Below are positions 9,339-17,362 of a DNA stretch of 55,060 bases, piece after piece (within the stretch, counting starts at the first letter, position 1; every line of letters starts with the position of its first letter). The position numbers and the translations under genes were made by a program. The notes below the pieces were generated by a model. That model had not been told where the DNA came from. It saw only the letters and a program-made list of their open reading frames with translations, and did no database searches. Origin of the DNA: Clostridia bacterium (lineage in GTDB: Bacteria > Bacillota > Clostridia > Oscillospirales > Ruminococcaceae). Location of the stretch: the NCBI GenBank assembly GCA_009929695.1, contig RZZW01000023.1:1-55060 (forward strand), given 5' to 3'.

Positions 9339-10832
9339 TTATTGCTTGACAGCTTTCTTTTTGGCAATTTGCTCTTTGATGATAGGCACTAATATAGAGC
9401 CTATGGCAACTATAAGCAGTATGCATGAAACAGGGCGCTTAAAGAACATAAGCATATCGCCCTTCGCGTAGCTTATAGCCTTGCGGAAATATGTTTCCAT
9501 TTGAGAGCCTAGAACAAAGGACAGGATAAACGGCGTGTTAGGTATGCCCGCATACATCATGTAAAGCCCCACAGCAATGAAGAAGCACGCCATGATGATA
9601 TTAGCGATATTGTACGTCTCGATATACACGCCCAGCAGGCAAAGCACCATGATGACAGGATAGAGAAAATGATACGGCGCGTCGAGCAGCTTCGGAAACC
9701 AGCGAATGCCAAAAATTTCAACTACAAGGCAGAAAAGAGCCGCGATAAGCGCCGCGAGGAAAATCATGTTGCAAAATACAGGATTGTTTTTCTGCATAAG
9801 CGGTCCTGCCTCGATGCCGTGAATTGTAAGACCGCCCAAAAGCATGGCTGTCGTGCCGTCGCCCGGTATGCCGAGCGCTATCATCGGGATAATTGCACCA
9901 CCGACGGATGCATTATTTGCCACCTCCGGCGCCCAGATGCCGTCAGGTATGCCCGTGCCGAAATCTTCGGCGTGCTTTGAAGAATTTCGTGCTGTGGCAT
10001 ACGATACCATGTTTGAGAGCGCCGCGCCCATGCCTGGTAAAAAGCCTATGCCGAGGCCAATCAAAAACGAGCGGATAATATTGCCGATGTTTGATGTGAA
10101 ATCCTTTTTAGGAATATGAAAGCCGGTGAGCTTGCCGTCAAAGGAAGAGGTTGGGCCTTTTTCGTTGCGCGCATAGCTCATTATGATAAGCGAGCCCGCG
10201 AAAATGCCTATCATGACAGTTGCCATGCTAAAGCCGCCCGCGAGGTAGTAGCTGCCAAATGTAAAGCGCTCTGTTGAGGAAATCGGTGAATAACCCACCT
10301 GCGTGAGCAAAAGGCCCATGCCGACGCCGATGAAGCCCTTGACCATGTTGCCCTTTGAAATCGCGACAACGAGCGTGATTGCGAGGAACGACAGCGAAAA
10401 ATATTCCCACGCGCCCATTTTAACTGCGATAGACGCAATCAGCGGGCAGGCTATCATTGCGATAATGACAGACGGCACTGTGCCCATGAAGTTTGAAAGC
10501 GTGCCGATTGAAAGCGCGCGCGACGCCTCGCCCTTTTTGGTCATTGCATATCCGTCGTATGTAGTGGCAAGCGATGAGGCCGTGCCGGGAATACCGAGAA
10601 GTATTGAACCTATAAATGAGCCGGAGCAGCCGCCTACCCATATGGACATAAGCAGCGCAAACGCCTGCGTGGGCTCCATCGTAAAGGAGATGGGCAGCAT
10701 AACTGTGATTGCAAGCCCTGCCGCCATGCCGGGGATAGCACCAAGTATAACGCCAACCATTGCACCGGCAAAGCACATGATAAGTGTGGCAGGCTCAAGC
10801 AAAAGAGCCAATGCGGAAAAAACGTCTGCCAT
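9339..10832 (-). CDS. tctA: tripartite tricarboxylate transporter large permease TctA
   Basis: This is the large membrane subunit (497 residues, about 11-12 helices) of a TTT-family secondary transporter, which imports a carboxylate presented by a periplasmic-type binding protein using an ion gradient. The family signatures are clear: GVILGAIPGMAAGLAITVML near the N-terminus, LLGIPGTASSLATTYDGY, and GFLPGMGAALSNMVSYATAR. It forms tctC-tctB-tctA with the two upstream genes. The TTT family is known mostly from Proteobacteria with citrate, tartrate or other carboxylates. Here the neighbours point to a sugar diacid or uronate-derived substrate. Confidence 0.93.
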   Translation of the reverse strand: MADVFSALALLLEPATLIMCFAGAMVGVILGAIPGMAAGLAITVMLPISFTMEPTQAFALLMSIWVGGCSGSFIGSILLGIPGTASSLATTYDGYAMTKKGEASRALSIGTLSNFMGTVPSVIIAMIACPLIASIAVKMGAWEYFSLSFLAITLVVAISKGNMVKGFIGVGMGLLLTQVGYSPISSTERFTFGSYYLAGGFSMATVMIGIFAGSLIIMSYARNEKGPTSSFDGKLTGFHIPKKDFTSNIGNIIRSFLIGLGIGFLPGMGAALSNMVSYATARNSSKHAEDFGTGIPDGIWAPEVANNASVGGAIIPMIALGIPGDGTTAMLLGGLTIHGIEAGPLMQKNNPVFCNMIFLAALIAALFCLVVEIFGIRWFPKLLDAPYHFLYPVIMVLCLLGVYIETYNIANIIMACFFIAVGLYMMYAGIPNTPFILSFVLGSQMETYFRKAISYAKGDMLMFFKRPVSCILLIVAIGSILVPIIKEQIAKKKAVKQ

Positions 10833-10845
10833 TTGTGAAGCCTCC

Positions 10846-11304
10846 TTAAATCAAATTAATAATATTGCCAACAGGTAAGCGTAGATGCAGCACTATTGAG
10901 AACATTACATATATAATACCGGTGATGATAACGGCATAGACAATCGCCTGCCATACAGGGACTTTTTCGTCCTTGCCAAACATAAGGCATAATACAACAA
11001 GCATCAAAAGCGTAGGTATTACAAAGCCCGCCGCCCACATTAAAACAATGTAACCTATAATTACACCGATAATTGCCAAAAAGCGTTTTTTCTGCTCGCC
11101 GACAAGAAACGGCTTTGCGTCCTTTGTAGGCTTGCGCACGACAAGTATTGCGCCGCATAAAAGCATAATTGCGGCTGAAATAAACGGAAATACCTTTGGC
11201 CCAACGTCGCCGGCCATGTTGGAATCCGGCAATTGAAAGGTCATGAGCGCAACGGCAGCGCCGATGATAACTGTTATGATGCCAACAATGCGATCACGAT
11301 GCAT
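10846..11304 (-). CDS. tctB: tripartite tricarboxylate transporter small subunit TctB
   Basis: The 152-residue protein has four predicted membrane helices and is the small, poorly conserved TctB subunit. It is identified by its size, topology and position between tctC and tctA. The start ATG follows AAGGGGG and the stop lies 13 bases before tctA. It is needed for transport in characterised TTT systems. Confidence 0.88.
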   Translation of the reverse strand: MHRDRIVGIITVIIGAAVALMTFQLPDSNMAGDVGPKVFPFISAAIMLLCGAILVVRKPTKDAKPFLVGEQKKRFLAIIGVIIGYIVLMWAAGFVIPTLLMLVVLCLMFGKDEKVPVWQAIVYAVIITGIIYVMFSIVLHLRLPVGNIINLI

Positions 11305-11340
11305 AATAATTCCCCCTTAAATTTTTAAGCTGTTAAATTA

Positions 11341-11376
11341 CAAGAGCCGGTGCGGGCTTTTCCGCACCGACTCTTG
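11341..11376 (-). terminator. intra-operon hairpin between tctC and tctB
   Basis: CAAGAGCCGGTGCGG pairs with CCGCACCGACTCTTG over a six-base loop. The U-tract is weak, so it probably acts as a partial terminator or 3'-end stabiliser. That would raise the level of the binding protein over the permeases, as is common for transporter operons. Confidence 0.65.
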
Positions 11377-11388
11377 ATTTTGTGCTCA

Positions 11389-12444
11389 TTATCCGTTTAC
11401 TATTGCATACGCCTCGTTGTAAGCAGCCTGTTGCTCATCAAGCAATGCAACGGCTTCATCAATTGGATAATACTCAACTGTTGTCGCCATTTGTGCATAG
11501 CCGTCCTTGACTGTTTTTGTATCGGCAGCAGCCTTGATGACCTCGTTTACAGCATTAATATCCTCATCGCTCATTGTCTTAGGCCCTGCAATGTAGCCGA
11601 TGTTTGAAAGGCGCGGCATAGCTGCATCCTCCTCGGGATAAGCGTCAGACAAAAGCGGAACATCAGGGAAGAGGCTGCTCGGTGTTGCGCCAACCTTACC
11701 CCACTGAACAAGGCATTTCAAATCGCCTGATTTAACATACTGGTCATTGCCTGTCGTGTTCATAAAGCAAAAGTCAATTTGATTGCCCATAAGTGCTGTA
11801 ACCTTATCTGCGTTTGAGCCTGCGTCGACCATTGTTGTCTCAAAGCCAAGCGTTTTCTCAAAAAGGCCCTCTATAAGCTGTGTTGATGAGCCCTGCTGAA
11901 TGCCGGACATCAGCTCGCCCGGATTTGCTTTTGCGTATTCAACAAGCTCTTCAATTGTGTTAAACGGGCTGTTTGCCGGAACAAAGAGAGCACCTGTTGC
12001 CTCGTCAGGCTCTGTGATGAATAAGCCGCAAATTGCAAACTCATCAAGAGTGTGTGCATACTGGCCTGATGCGATAGATGTGCAAAGGCCTGTGTGGTAC
12101 ATGAGAAGATTGAGGCCGTCCGGCTTTGCGTTGCGCACTGTTTCAGCAGCAACTGAGCCGCCGCCTGTTGTGTCGTTGACAACTATGTAGTTTCCGCCGT
12201 TTACCTCGCTCATGCCCTGAATAAATATGCGCCCGAGCATATCTGTGCCGCCGCCCGCCTTAGCAGGGACGTACATGCTGACGGTGTCTGTCGGCCAACT
12301 TGATGTGCCTGTTGTCGCCTCGGCTGTAGAGCCTGCGGTTGACTTTGCCGCTGATGCTGCGCTTGAGGTTGCTGAGCTTGAGCCGCAAGCGACAAGTGCA
12401 ATGCATAGCGCTGCTGCTGTTGCAAGAGATAGTAACTTTTTCAT
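11389..12444 (-). CDS. tctC: tricarboxylate transporter binding protein TctC (Bug family)
   Basis: This 351-residue secreted lipoprotein has a signal sequence with lipobox (CIALVACGSSS), a Ser/Ala-rich linker to about residue 50, then the Bug-family domain beginning VSMYVPAKAGGGTDMLGRIF. It captures a carboxylate outside the membrane and delivers it to TctAB. The aspartate and main-chain motif that grips the carboxylate (GGGTDMLGR) is present. It is the first gene of the operon, with promoter TTGTAA-17-TATTCT upstream, and is divergent from the PrpR-like regulator. The substrate cannot be read from sequence; an aldarate such as glucarate would fit gudD nearby. Confidence 0.92.
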   Translation of the reverse strand: MKKLLSLATAAALCIALVACGSSSATSSAASAAKSTAGSTAEATTGTSSWPTDTVSMYVPAKAGGGTDMLGRIFIQGMSEVNGGNYIVVNDTTGGGSVAAETVRNAKPDGLNLLMYHTGLCTSIASGQYAHTLDEFAICGLFITEPDEATGALFVPANSPFNTIEELVEYAKANPGELMSGIQQGSSTQLIEGLFEKTLGFETTMVDAGSNADKVTALMGNQIDFCFMNTTGNDQYVKSGDLKCLVQWGKVGATPSSLFPDVPLLSDAYPEEDAAMPRLSNIGYIAGPKTMSDEDINAVNEVIKAAADTKTVKDGYAQMATTVEYYPIDEAVALLDEQQAAYNEAYAIVNG

Positions 12445-12525
12445 ATTGTTTTCCTTTCCATTTTAAAGTCCTGTGCAGACTTTATTGCTTATAAATATTG
12501 AAACGCTGTCTGTTTCTGTGCATTA

Positions 12526-12554
12526 AGAATATCATGCGGCAAAATTTGTTACAA
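12526..12554 (-). promoter_or_regulatory. sigma-A promoter of the tctCBA operon
   Basis: Read on the minus strand: TTGTAA (12549-12554), a 17-base spacer, then TATTCT (12526-12531), about 80 bases before tctC. A partly symmetrical GAAAC...GTTTC pair lies between the promoter and the gene at about 12499-12515. No -24/-12 sigma-54 signature was seen. Confidence 0.55.
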
Positions 12555-12602
12555 TACACAAAAAAGCCAAATATATTAGCACTTTTTTACATTTGTGTGA
12601 AC

Positions 12603-12620
12603 ATTTCGTTTTTTGAAACA
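12603..12620. promoter_or_regulatory. candidate operator, copy 1 (TTTC-N7-GAAACAA)
   Basis: TTTCGTTTTTTGAAACAA is matched at 17 of 18 positions by TTTCATTTTTTGAAACAA at 14950-14967. One copy lies upstream of tctC and the other upstream of the hydrolase-gudD pair, so the two flank the PrpR-like regulator gene. The arms TTTC/GAAA form a dyad. I infer a binding site for that regulator. Confidence 0.5.
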
Positions 12621-12652
12621 AATTATTTTCAAATAGATTGCATTATTACAAA

Positions 12653-12706
12653 AAAAGAAAACAGCTTTTTAAAATTATGAATAGTTTTAAAAAGCTGTTT
12701 TCTTTT
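12653..12706. terminator. strong perfect hairpin in the divergent intergenic region
   Basis: Two perfectly complementary 22-base arms (starting AAAAGAAAACAGC) flank a 10-base loop, with a long T-run on the minus strand. Neither flanking gene would be terminated here, because both are transcribed outward from promoters on either side. It therefore implies an extra short transcript or an attenuator. Confidence 0.75.
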
Positions 12707-12774
12707 AGGATAAAGACAGCGCAAGACGGACGGCACTCCGTCTTCACTTTGGCAAGTACTTGCTTGCTAGCTTT
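12653..12774 (-). ncRNA. candidate small RNA or attenuated leader
   Basis: On the minus strand a TATAAT box (12781-12786 on plus) precedes about 120 bases. These hold two structured elements, a GCAAGTACTTGC palindrome and the AGACGGA/TCCGTCT hairpin at about 12725-12744, then the strong terminator hairpin and U-run at 12653. No open frame of convincing quality is inside. It could be a free small RNA or a terminated leader of tctC. The -35 region is poor, so confidence is low. Confidence 0.3.
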
Positions 12775-12879
12775 AATTCTATTATATTGTAATAGCTTAG
12801 TAAATACCATAAGTCTACAAATAAAACTATGTTTTTTTCAATCGCGCATTAAATATGCATTAAATGCAACATAAATATT

Positions 12880-12939
12880 TCATTTATTTCACAGATGTTG
12901 AAACATCTTATAGCCATGCGCCACTTTTTGAGGTATAAT
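12880..12939 (+). promoter_or_regulatory. promoter region of the PrpR-like regulator
   Basis: TATAAT at 12934-12939 lies 32 bases before the regulator start. Just upstream is GATGTTGAAACATC (12894-12907), a dyad sharing the GAAAC core with the candidate operators at 12603 and 14950; a TTTC lies nine bases before this GAAAC. Autoregulation is plausible. No clear -35 box is seen. Confidence 0.45.
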
Positions 12940-12971
12940 GCAGGTAAACAGCAACCGTAGGAGGATAACAT

Positions 12972-14900
12972 ATGGCAAACATAGCTTTTATTTCCCCAAG
13001 CCAGCAGCTTTCACACGAGGCCGAAAAAATTGCAGCCGAGCACAATCTTCCGCTTGCACTAAACGAAGTTTACAGCACAGGCTATACGGATAACGAGAGC
13101 GCAGAATATTACAAAAACCTCGTGCGCGGCGGAATTGACATGTTTATCGCCCGCGGCTTTCAGGCACAGATAATAAGCAGCGCCGTCGACGTGCCGGTAA
13201 TTGAGATACATATAACCGCCGAGGAGCTCGGCATACTTATACGTCAAGGCCGTTCTATGCTCAATGACGAGAATGCACTTATCGCGGCGGTGTGCAGCTA
13301 TAACATGCTGTCGAGCACCGCAAAGCTTGACAGCCTTATAGATGCAAACGTCAAACGCTATATTACATATAATTATGCAGATGGCGTATCCGCTGTAAAT
13401 CAGGCTTTAAAGGACGGCGCAAAGCTCATAATCGGTGGCGTAGCCAACTGCGCGTATGCGCAGCAATATGATGGCATAAAAACGCTGACAATTTCAACCG
13501 GCAAAGAGAGCCTTGAAGAGAGCTTTCGCATAGCCAAATGGGTTGCAACAGCTGTTGACACGCAAAAGCAAAGCTACACTGAAATACGTGCGCTGCTTGA
13601 CAGCTCTATAAGCGGCGTGCTTGAGCTTGCAAACGACGGCACGATTTTGCTTGCAAACACACCTGTTTCCGAGCTTTTAAATAAGCGCAGCGACGAAATA
13701 CTCGGCAAAAGCATATTTGAATTTCTTGAAAAAAACAGCGGCGAAATGCTTCGCAGCGCTATCGAAAGCAAGGCTGAAGCTCATTTTGCGGTTCTTTTAC
13801 CGCAGACAAAAAAAGAGCTGACCATAAATGTATCTCCGCTTGACAACGGCAAAAAAAGCATAATGACAATTCACGCCGGCACGCAGATACACGAGATGGA
13901 GACAGAGCTGCGGCGCGAGCTGCTCTCGCGCGGTTATGTCGCCCGCAGCAGCTTTGATATGTTAATTTCAAAATCACAGGCTATGCTTGAAATTATAAGC
14001 GAGGCAAAGCGCCTTGCGCAATTTTCGACAATGCCAATGCTCATAACCGCACCGCAGGGCTGCCCGCGCGAGGTTTTAGCCCAGTGCATCCACAATTACA
14101 GCACGCTTAAAGACAACGGCTTTGTGCACATAGACTGTGGAGCATGGACGCCGCCGCACATCAACGAGCTTTTATTTGGCAGCGCAGACAAAACCGGAGA
14201 GTACAGCTCGCGCTGCTTGGCAGAGCTTGTGGAAAACGGAACGCTTTTTGTGGATAATATCGACAAGCTTTCTCTTGAGCTTCAATATAAAATATACTGC
14301 CTTATAACGCACAGACTATTTTTAAACGGAGAAAACCGCCCTATGCACACGCAAATGCGCATAATTGCAGGCACTTCAAAGCCGCTTTCCCCGCTTGTCG
14401 ACAGCGGCGCTTTCAGAAGCGATCTATTCGGTATGTTGAGCATTTCGTCAATTGAAATGCCACCGCTTTGCAAGCGTCCCGCCGATATCGAAGCGCTTGT
14501 GCTCTCAAACATTGAGCAGCTTTCAAGCGAGCTTCGCCGCCCCATGCACATCACAAACGGCGCACTTAGTTGTCTTACAAAATATTTATGGGCGGGCAAT
14601 GAAGAACAGCTCAACGCCTTTTGCCGCCGCCTCGCCGTCATGACAAAGCACCGCAATATCGACGAGGGCTTTGTGCGCATTCAGCTGAATTTGATGTACC
14701 CGCGGATGTATAAGGGCGACGAGGACGAGCATATAGTTATAATGCGCGACGAAAAAATGCTGCAAATTGCCGAAATGCTCAAAAAACATTCGGGCAGGCG
14801 CGAGGAAGTTGCGGCAGAGCTTGGAATGAGCAAAACAACATTATGGCGATGTATGAAAAAATACGGGCTTACAAACGATATCTGGAAAGAAAAATTATAA
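12972..14900 (+). CDS. PrpR-like regulator with degenerate AAA+ domain
   Basis: The 642-residue protein has four parts: a PrpR N-terminal sensor domain (residues 1-190, two lobes like a binding protein), a PAS domain (about 200-290), a sigma-54-activator-like AAA+ region (about 330-560) and a C-terminal Fis-type helix-turn-helix (REEVAAELGMSKTTLWRCMK). The AAA+ core is degenerate. The Walker A position reads APQGCPREVL instead of GESGTGKE, Walker B reads GTLFVDNI with Asn for Glu, and GAFTGA is missing (LFGSADKTGEYSS). It therefore should neither hydrolyse ATP nor contact sigma-54, which fits the sigma-A-like promoters around it. It lies divergent from tctCBA and upstream of the hydrolase-gudD pair, and probably controls both in response to a small acid. 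Confidence 0.85.
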   Translation: MANIAFISPSQQLSHEAEKIAAEHNLPLALNEVYSTGYTDNESAEYYKNLVRGGIDMFIARGFQAQIISSAVDVPVIEIHITAEELGILIRQGRSMLNDENALIAAVCSYNMLSSTAKLDSLIDANVKRYITYNYADGVSAVNQALKDGAKLIIGGVANCAYAQQYDGIKTLTISTGKESLEESFRIAKWVATAVDTQKQSYTEIRALLDSSISGVLELANDGTILLANTPVSELLNKRSDEILGKSIFEFLEKNSGEMLRSAIESKAEAHFAVLLPQTKKELTINVSPLDNGKKSIMTIHAGTQIHEMETELRRELLSRGYVARSSFDMLISKSQAMLEIISEAKRLAQFSTMPMLITAPQGCPREVLAQCIHNYSTLKDNGFVHIDCGAWTPPHINELLFGSADKTGEYSSRCLAELVENGTLFVDNIDKLSLELQYKIYCLITHRLFLNGENRPMHTQMRIIAGTSKPLSPLVDSGAFRSDLFGMLSISSIEMPPLCKRPADIEALVLSNIEQLSSELRRPMHITNGALSCLTKYLWAGNEEQLNAFCRRLAVMTKHRNIDEGFVRIQLNLMYPRMYKGDEDEHIVIMRDEKMLQIAEMLKKHSGRREEVAAELGMSKTTLWRCMKKYGLTNDIWKEKL

Positions 14901-14901
14901 T

Positions 14902-14948
14902 AAAAACAGTGCAGTAATTTCAAGCCAAGAATTTGCTGCACTGTTTTT
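14902..14948. terminator. terminator after the PrpR-like regulator gene
   Basis: AAAAACAGTGCAG pairs with CTGCACTGTTTTT across a 21-base loop and is followed by more T residues. It starts just past the regulator's stop codon. The following candidate operator begins two bases later. Confidence 0.85.
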
Positions 14949-14949
14949 A

Positions 14950-14967
14950 TTTCATTTTTTGAAACAA
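14950..14967. promoter_or_regulatory. candidate operator, copy 2 (TTTC-N7-GAAACAA)
   Basis: TTTCATTTTTTGAAACAA matches copy 1 at 12603 with one difference. It lies about 115 bases upstream of the alpha/beta hydrolase gene, ahead of a possible TTGATA/GATAAT promoter in very AT-rich sequence. It is probably the activation or repression site linking the hydrolase-gudD pair to the PrpR-like regulator. Confidence 0.5.
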
Positions 14968-15082
14968 GTTTACTTTTGCACCATAAATTTCTTCATGTTT
15001 GTCTCTTTTGTTGATAGTGAATAATTTTATTTAATGATAATATAAACACATATTTATAACTATATAAACAAGGAGACAACGA

Positions 15083-15982
15083 ATGATTACTATAAGTGAT
15101 GAACGAAAAGCCGAGCTTATCGCAGCTCTTCGCGGCGCAAGCGTCGCAAAAGAGAACATAACACCCGAGTATAAGAAAAATCTTGACCTTGCATCGCGTC
15201 AACAGATTGATGTTCAGACAAGTGAGGGCAAAGTGCGGTGCTATATTTTTACCGCGCATAATCACACTGAAAATTGCCCTGTGCACATCAATCTGCACGG
15301 CGGCGGGTTTGTGCGGCCCCATGTTCTGCGCGATGAGATATACAGTGCAAAAATAGCTGATGCAATCGGCGGTATTGTGGTTGATGTCGATTACAAGCTT
15401 GCGCCCGAAAGCCCGTATCCAACTGCATTTAACGAGAGCTACGCCCTTTGCAAATGGGTATTTGAACAGGCAGACGAGTGGAAAGCGGACAAAAAGCGGA
15501 TATCAATAGGCGGACACAGCGCAGGCGGCAATCTTGCCGCGGCTTTGGCGCTGAAATCCGCAGCGACAGCAGATTTCAAGTTTTGCCTTCAAGTGATAGA
15601 TTATGCCGCACTTGACATGGCGACAGACCCCGCTGACAAGCCCGATGCGCACTCAAACATGATTCCCCTCGAGCGTGGGCGAATGTTCAAGGAGGCGTAC
15701 ATCGGCAACGATGAAGCTACGGCAAAAGAGCCGTTTTGCAGTCCACTGCTTGCGCCCGATGAAATGCTTTCAAATTTGCCTACAACTCTTATAATAAGTG
15801 CCGGCAAGGATAATTTTCGTTTTGAGGACGAGGCATATGCCGCCCGGCTCGCCGCGGCAGGTGTGCTCGTGACGGTAAAACGCTTTTTAAATTCAAACCA
15901 CGGCTTTATCGTTCACTGCACAGATGAATGGCAAGCAGGCCAGCAGCTTATTATAAACACAATTAAGAATACAAGCCTATAA
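15083..15982 (+). CDS. alpha/beta hydrolase, hormone-sensitive-lipase type
   Basis: This is a 299-residue cytoplasmic serine hydrolase. The oxyanion motif HGGGF is at about residue 72, the nucleophile elbow is GHSAGGN, the Asp lies in SAGKDNFRFED and the catalytic His in NSNHGFIV, so the triad is complete. The family cleaves short-chain esters. Beside gudD it may de-esterify or open a lactone of a sugar acid, but that is inference. The gene starts behind AAGGAGACAACGA. Its stop is 16 bases before gudD, so the two form an operon. Confidence 0.85.
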   Translation: MITISDERKAELIAALRGASVAKENITPEYKKNLDLASRQQIDVQTSEGKVRCYIFTAHNHTENCPVHINLHGGGFVRPHVLRDEIYSAKIADAIGGIVVDVDYKLAPESPYPTAFNESYALCKWVFEQADEWKADKKRISIGGHSAGGNLAAALALKSAATADFKFCLQVIDYAALDMATDPADKPDAHSNMIPLERGRMFKEAYIGNDEATAKEPFCSPLLAPDEMLSNLPTTLIISAGKDNFRFEDEAYAARLAAAGVLVTVKRFLNSNHGFIVHCTDEWQAGQQLIINTIKNTSL

Positions 15983-15998
15983 AAAGGAGGGTTTCATC

Positions 15999-17351
15999 AT
16001 GCAAAATTCACCCATTATAGCAGAGATGACCGTCATCCCCGTGGCGGGCTACGACAGCATGCTTATGACGCTTTCAGGCTGTCACGCGCCGTGCTTTACG
16101 CGAAATATTGTCATTTTAAAGGACAGCTCAGGGCACACCGGTATAGGCGAAATACACGGCGGAGACTACACCTGTGACTGTCTCAACGCGGTGAAGCCAC
16201 TTGTTGTCGGGCAGGAAATAGCTAGATATCGCCACATATTGCAAAGCATTCATAAAATATCATCAACCGGCAAAGCCGATAACGGCGAGGGCATACAGAC
16301 GCTCGACATTTCAAAGCTGAAATTTGTCGTCAAAAGCGAATGGGCTATCGAGTGTGCTATGCTCGACCTGTTGGGGCAGCATCTTGGCGTGCCTATGGCG
16401 GAGCTTTTAGGTGAGGGCGTGCAGCGCGAGAGCGTCGAGGTGCTCGGCTATATGTTTTTTGTTTCAGACAAAAGCAAATGCGCAAGCGGCGATATGCAGT
16501 ATATAGACGAGAGCTCGAGCACGGATAAATGGTTCAAAATGCGGCGCGAAGAAATACTTACGCCCGCGCGCATAGCCGAGCAGGCACAGTGCCTCAATGA
16601 AAAATACGGTTTTAAAAACTTCAAGCTAAAAGGTGGCGTTCTCGACGGCAAGGTTGAGATGGACTGCTTGCGCGAGGTAAAAAAGCTTTTCCCAAACGCT
16701 CGCGTCAACATTGACCCAAACGGCGCATGGAGTCTCGCCGAGGCGATAGATCTTTGCAAGGACATGCACGAGGTTATAACATATATGGAGGATCCGTGCG
16801 GGCCGGAAGCAGGCTTTTCGGGACGCGAGATAATGCGCGAGTTTAAAAACGCCACATATTTCCCTGTCGCAACAAATATGATTGCCACAGACTGGCGACA
16901 GTTTTATCACACCGTGAGCCTCAACGCGTGCGATATAATTTTAGCCGACCCTCATTTTTGGGGCTTTGACGGCACAATACGCATGGCACAGCTTCTCGAT
17001 AGCTGGGGGCTTACGTGGGGCATTCATTCAAACAACCATTTTGACATCACGCTTGCCGCTTTTGCACAGGTTGGCTGTGCAGCACCGGGCAACCCCGCGC
17101 CGATAGACACACACTGGATATGGCAGGACGGCCAAAACTTACTTAAAGACGCCCCTCAAATCAAGGACGGTCGCCTTGCCCTGCCGCAAAAATCAGGTCT
17201 TGGCGTAACGCTTGACATGGACAAGGTGATGAAAGCCAACGCCCTCTACAACTCCCTCAAAACCCACGACCGCGACGACGCAATGGCCACCATGCAATAC
17301 CTAATCCCCGGTTGGAAATACAACCACAAAAAGCCAGCGCTCGTAAGATAA
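15999..17351 (+). CDS. gudD: glucarate dehydratase (enolase superfamily)
   Basis: The protein (450 residues) closely follows GudD through its whole length, from EMTVIPVAGYDSMLMTLSG to DDAMATMQYLIPGW. GudD removes water from D-glucarate or L-idarate to give 5-keto-4-deoxyglucarate. Catalytic features are present: the KxK base in NFKLKGG, metal ligands Asp in NIDPNGAWS, Glu in YMEDPCG and Asn in ATNMIATDWRQ, and the catalytic His in GIHSNNHFD. The next enzymes (aldolase or second dehydratase) are not in this window. It is paired with the upstream hydrolase, and the last 150 bases show C-rich codon use like the 3' end of the dehydrogenase at 5457. Confidence 0.95.
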   Translation: MQNSPIIAEMTVIPVAGYDSMLMTLSGCHAPCFTRNIVILKDSSGHTGIGEIHGGDYTCDCLNAVKPLVVGQEIARYRHILQSIHKISSTGKADNGEGIQTLDISKLKFVVKSEWAIECAMLDLLGQHLGVPMAELLGEGVQRESVEVLGYMFFVSDKSKCASGDMQYIDESSSTDKWFKMRREEILTPARIAEQAQCLNEKYGFKNFKLKGGVLDGKVEMDCLREVKKLFPNARVNIDPNGAWSLAEAIDLCKDMHEVITYMEDPCGPEAGFSGREIMREFKNATYFPVATNMIATDWRQFYHTVSLNACDIILADPHFWGFDGTIRMAQLLDSWGLTWGIHSNNHFDITLAAFAQVGCAAPGNPAPIDTHWIWQDGQNLLKDAPQIKDGRLALPQKSGLGVTLDMDKVMKANALYNSLKTHDRDDAMATMQYLIPGWKYNHKKPALVR

Positions 17352-17362
17352 AAATAGCAGCG

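Noticed and set aside
10303..10878. 191-codon plus-strand frame antisense to tctA
   Set aside because: tctA is unambiguous on the minus strand; the plus-strand frame lacks a ribosome binding site and family features.
12498..12680. Small frame of 60 codons between tctC and the PrpR-like gene
   Set aside because: No ribosome binding site; the composition reflects AT-rich non-coding DNA, and the frame overlaps the tctC promoter and the terminator hairpin.
12880..15070. Sigma-54 (-24/-12) promoters expected for a PrpR-type activator
   Set aside because: No GG-N10-GC pair of acceptable quality was seen upstream of tctC, the regulator or the hydrolase; sigma-A-like boxes are present instead.
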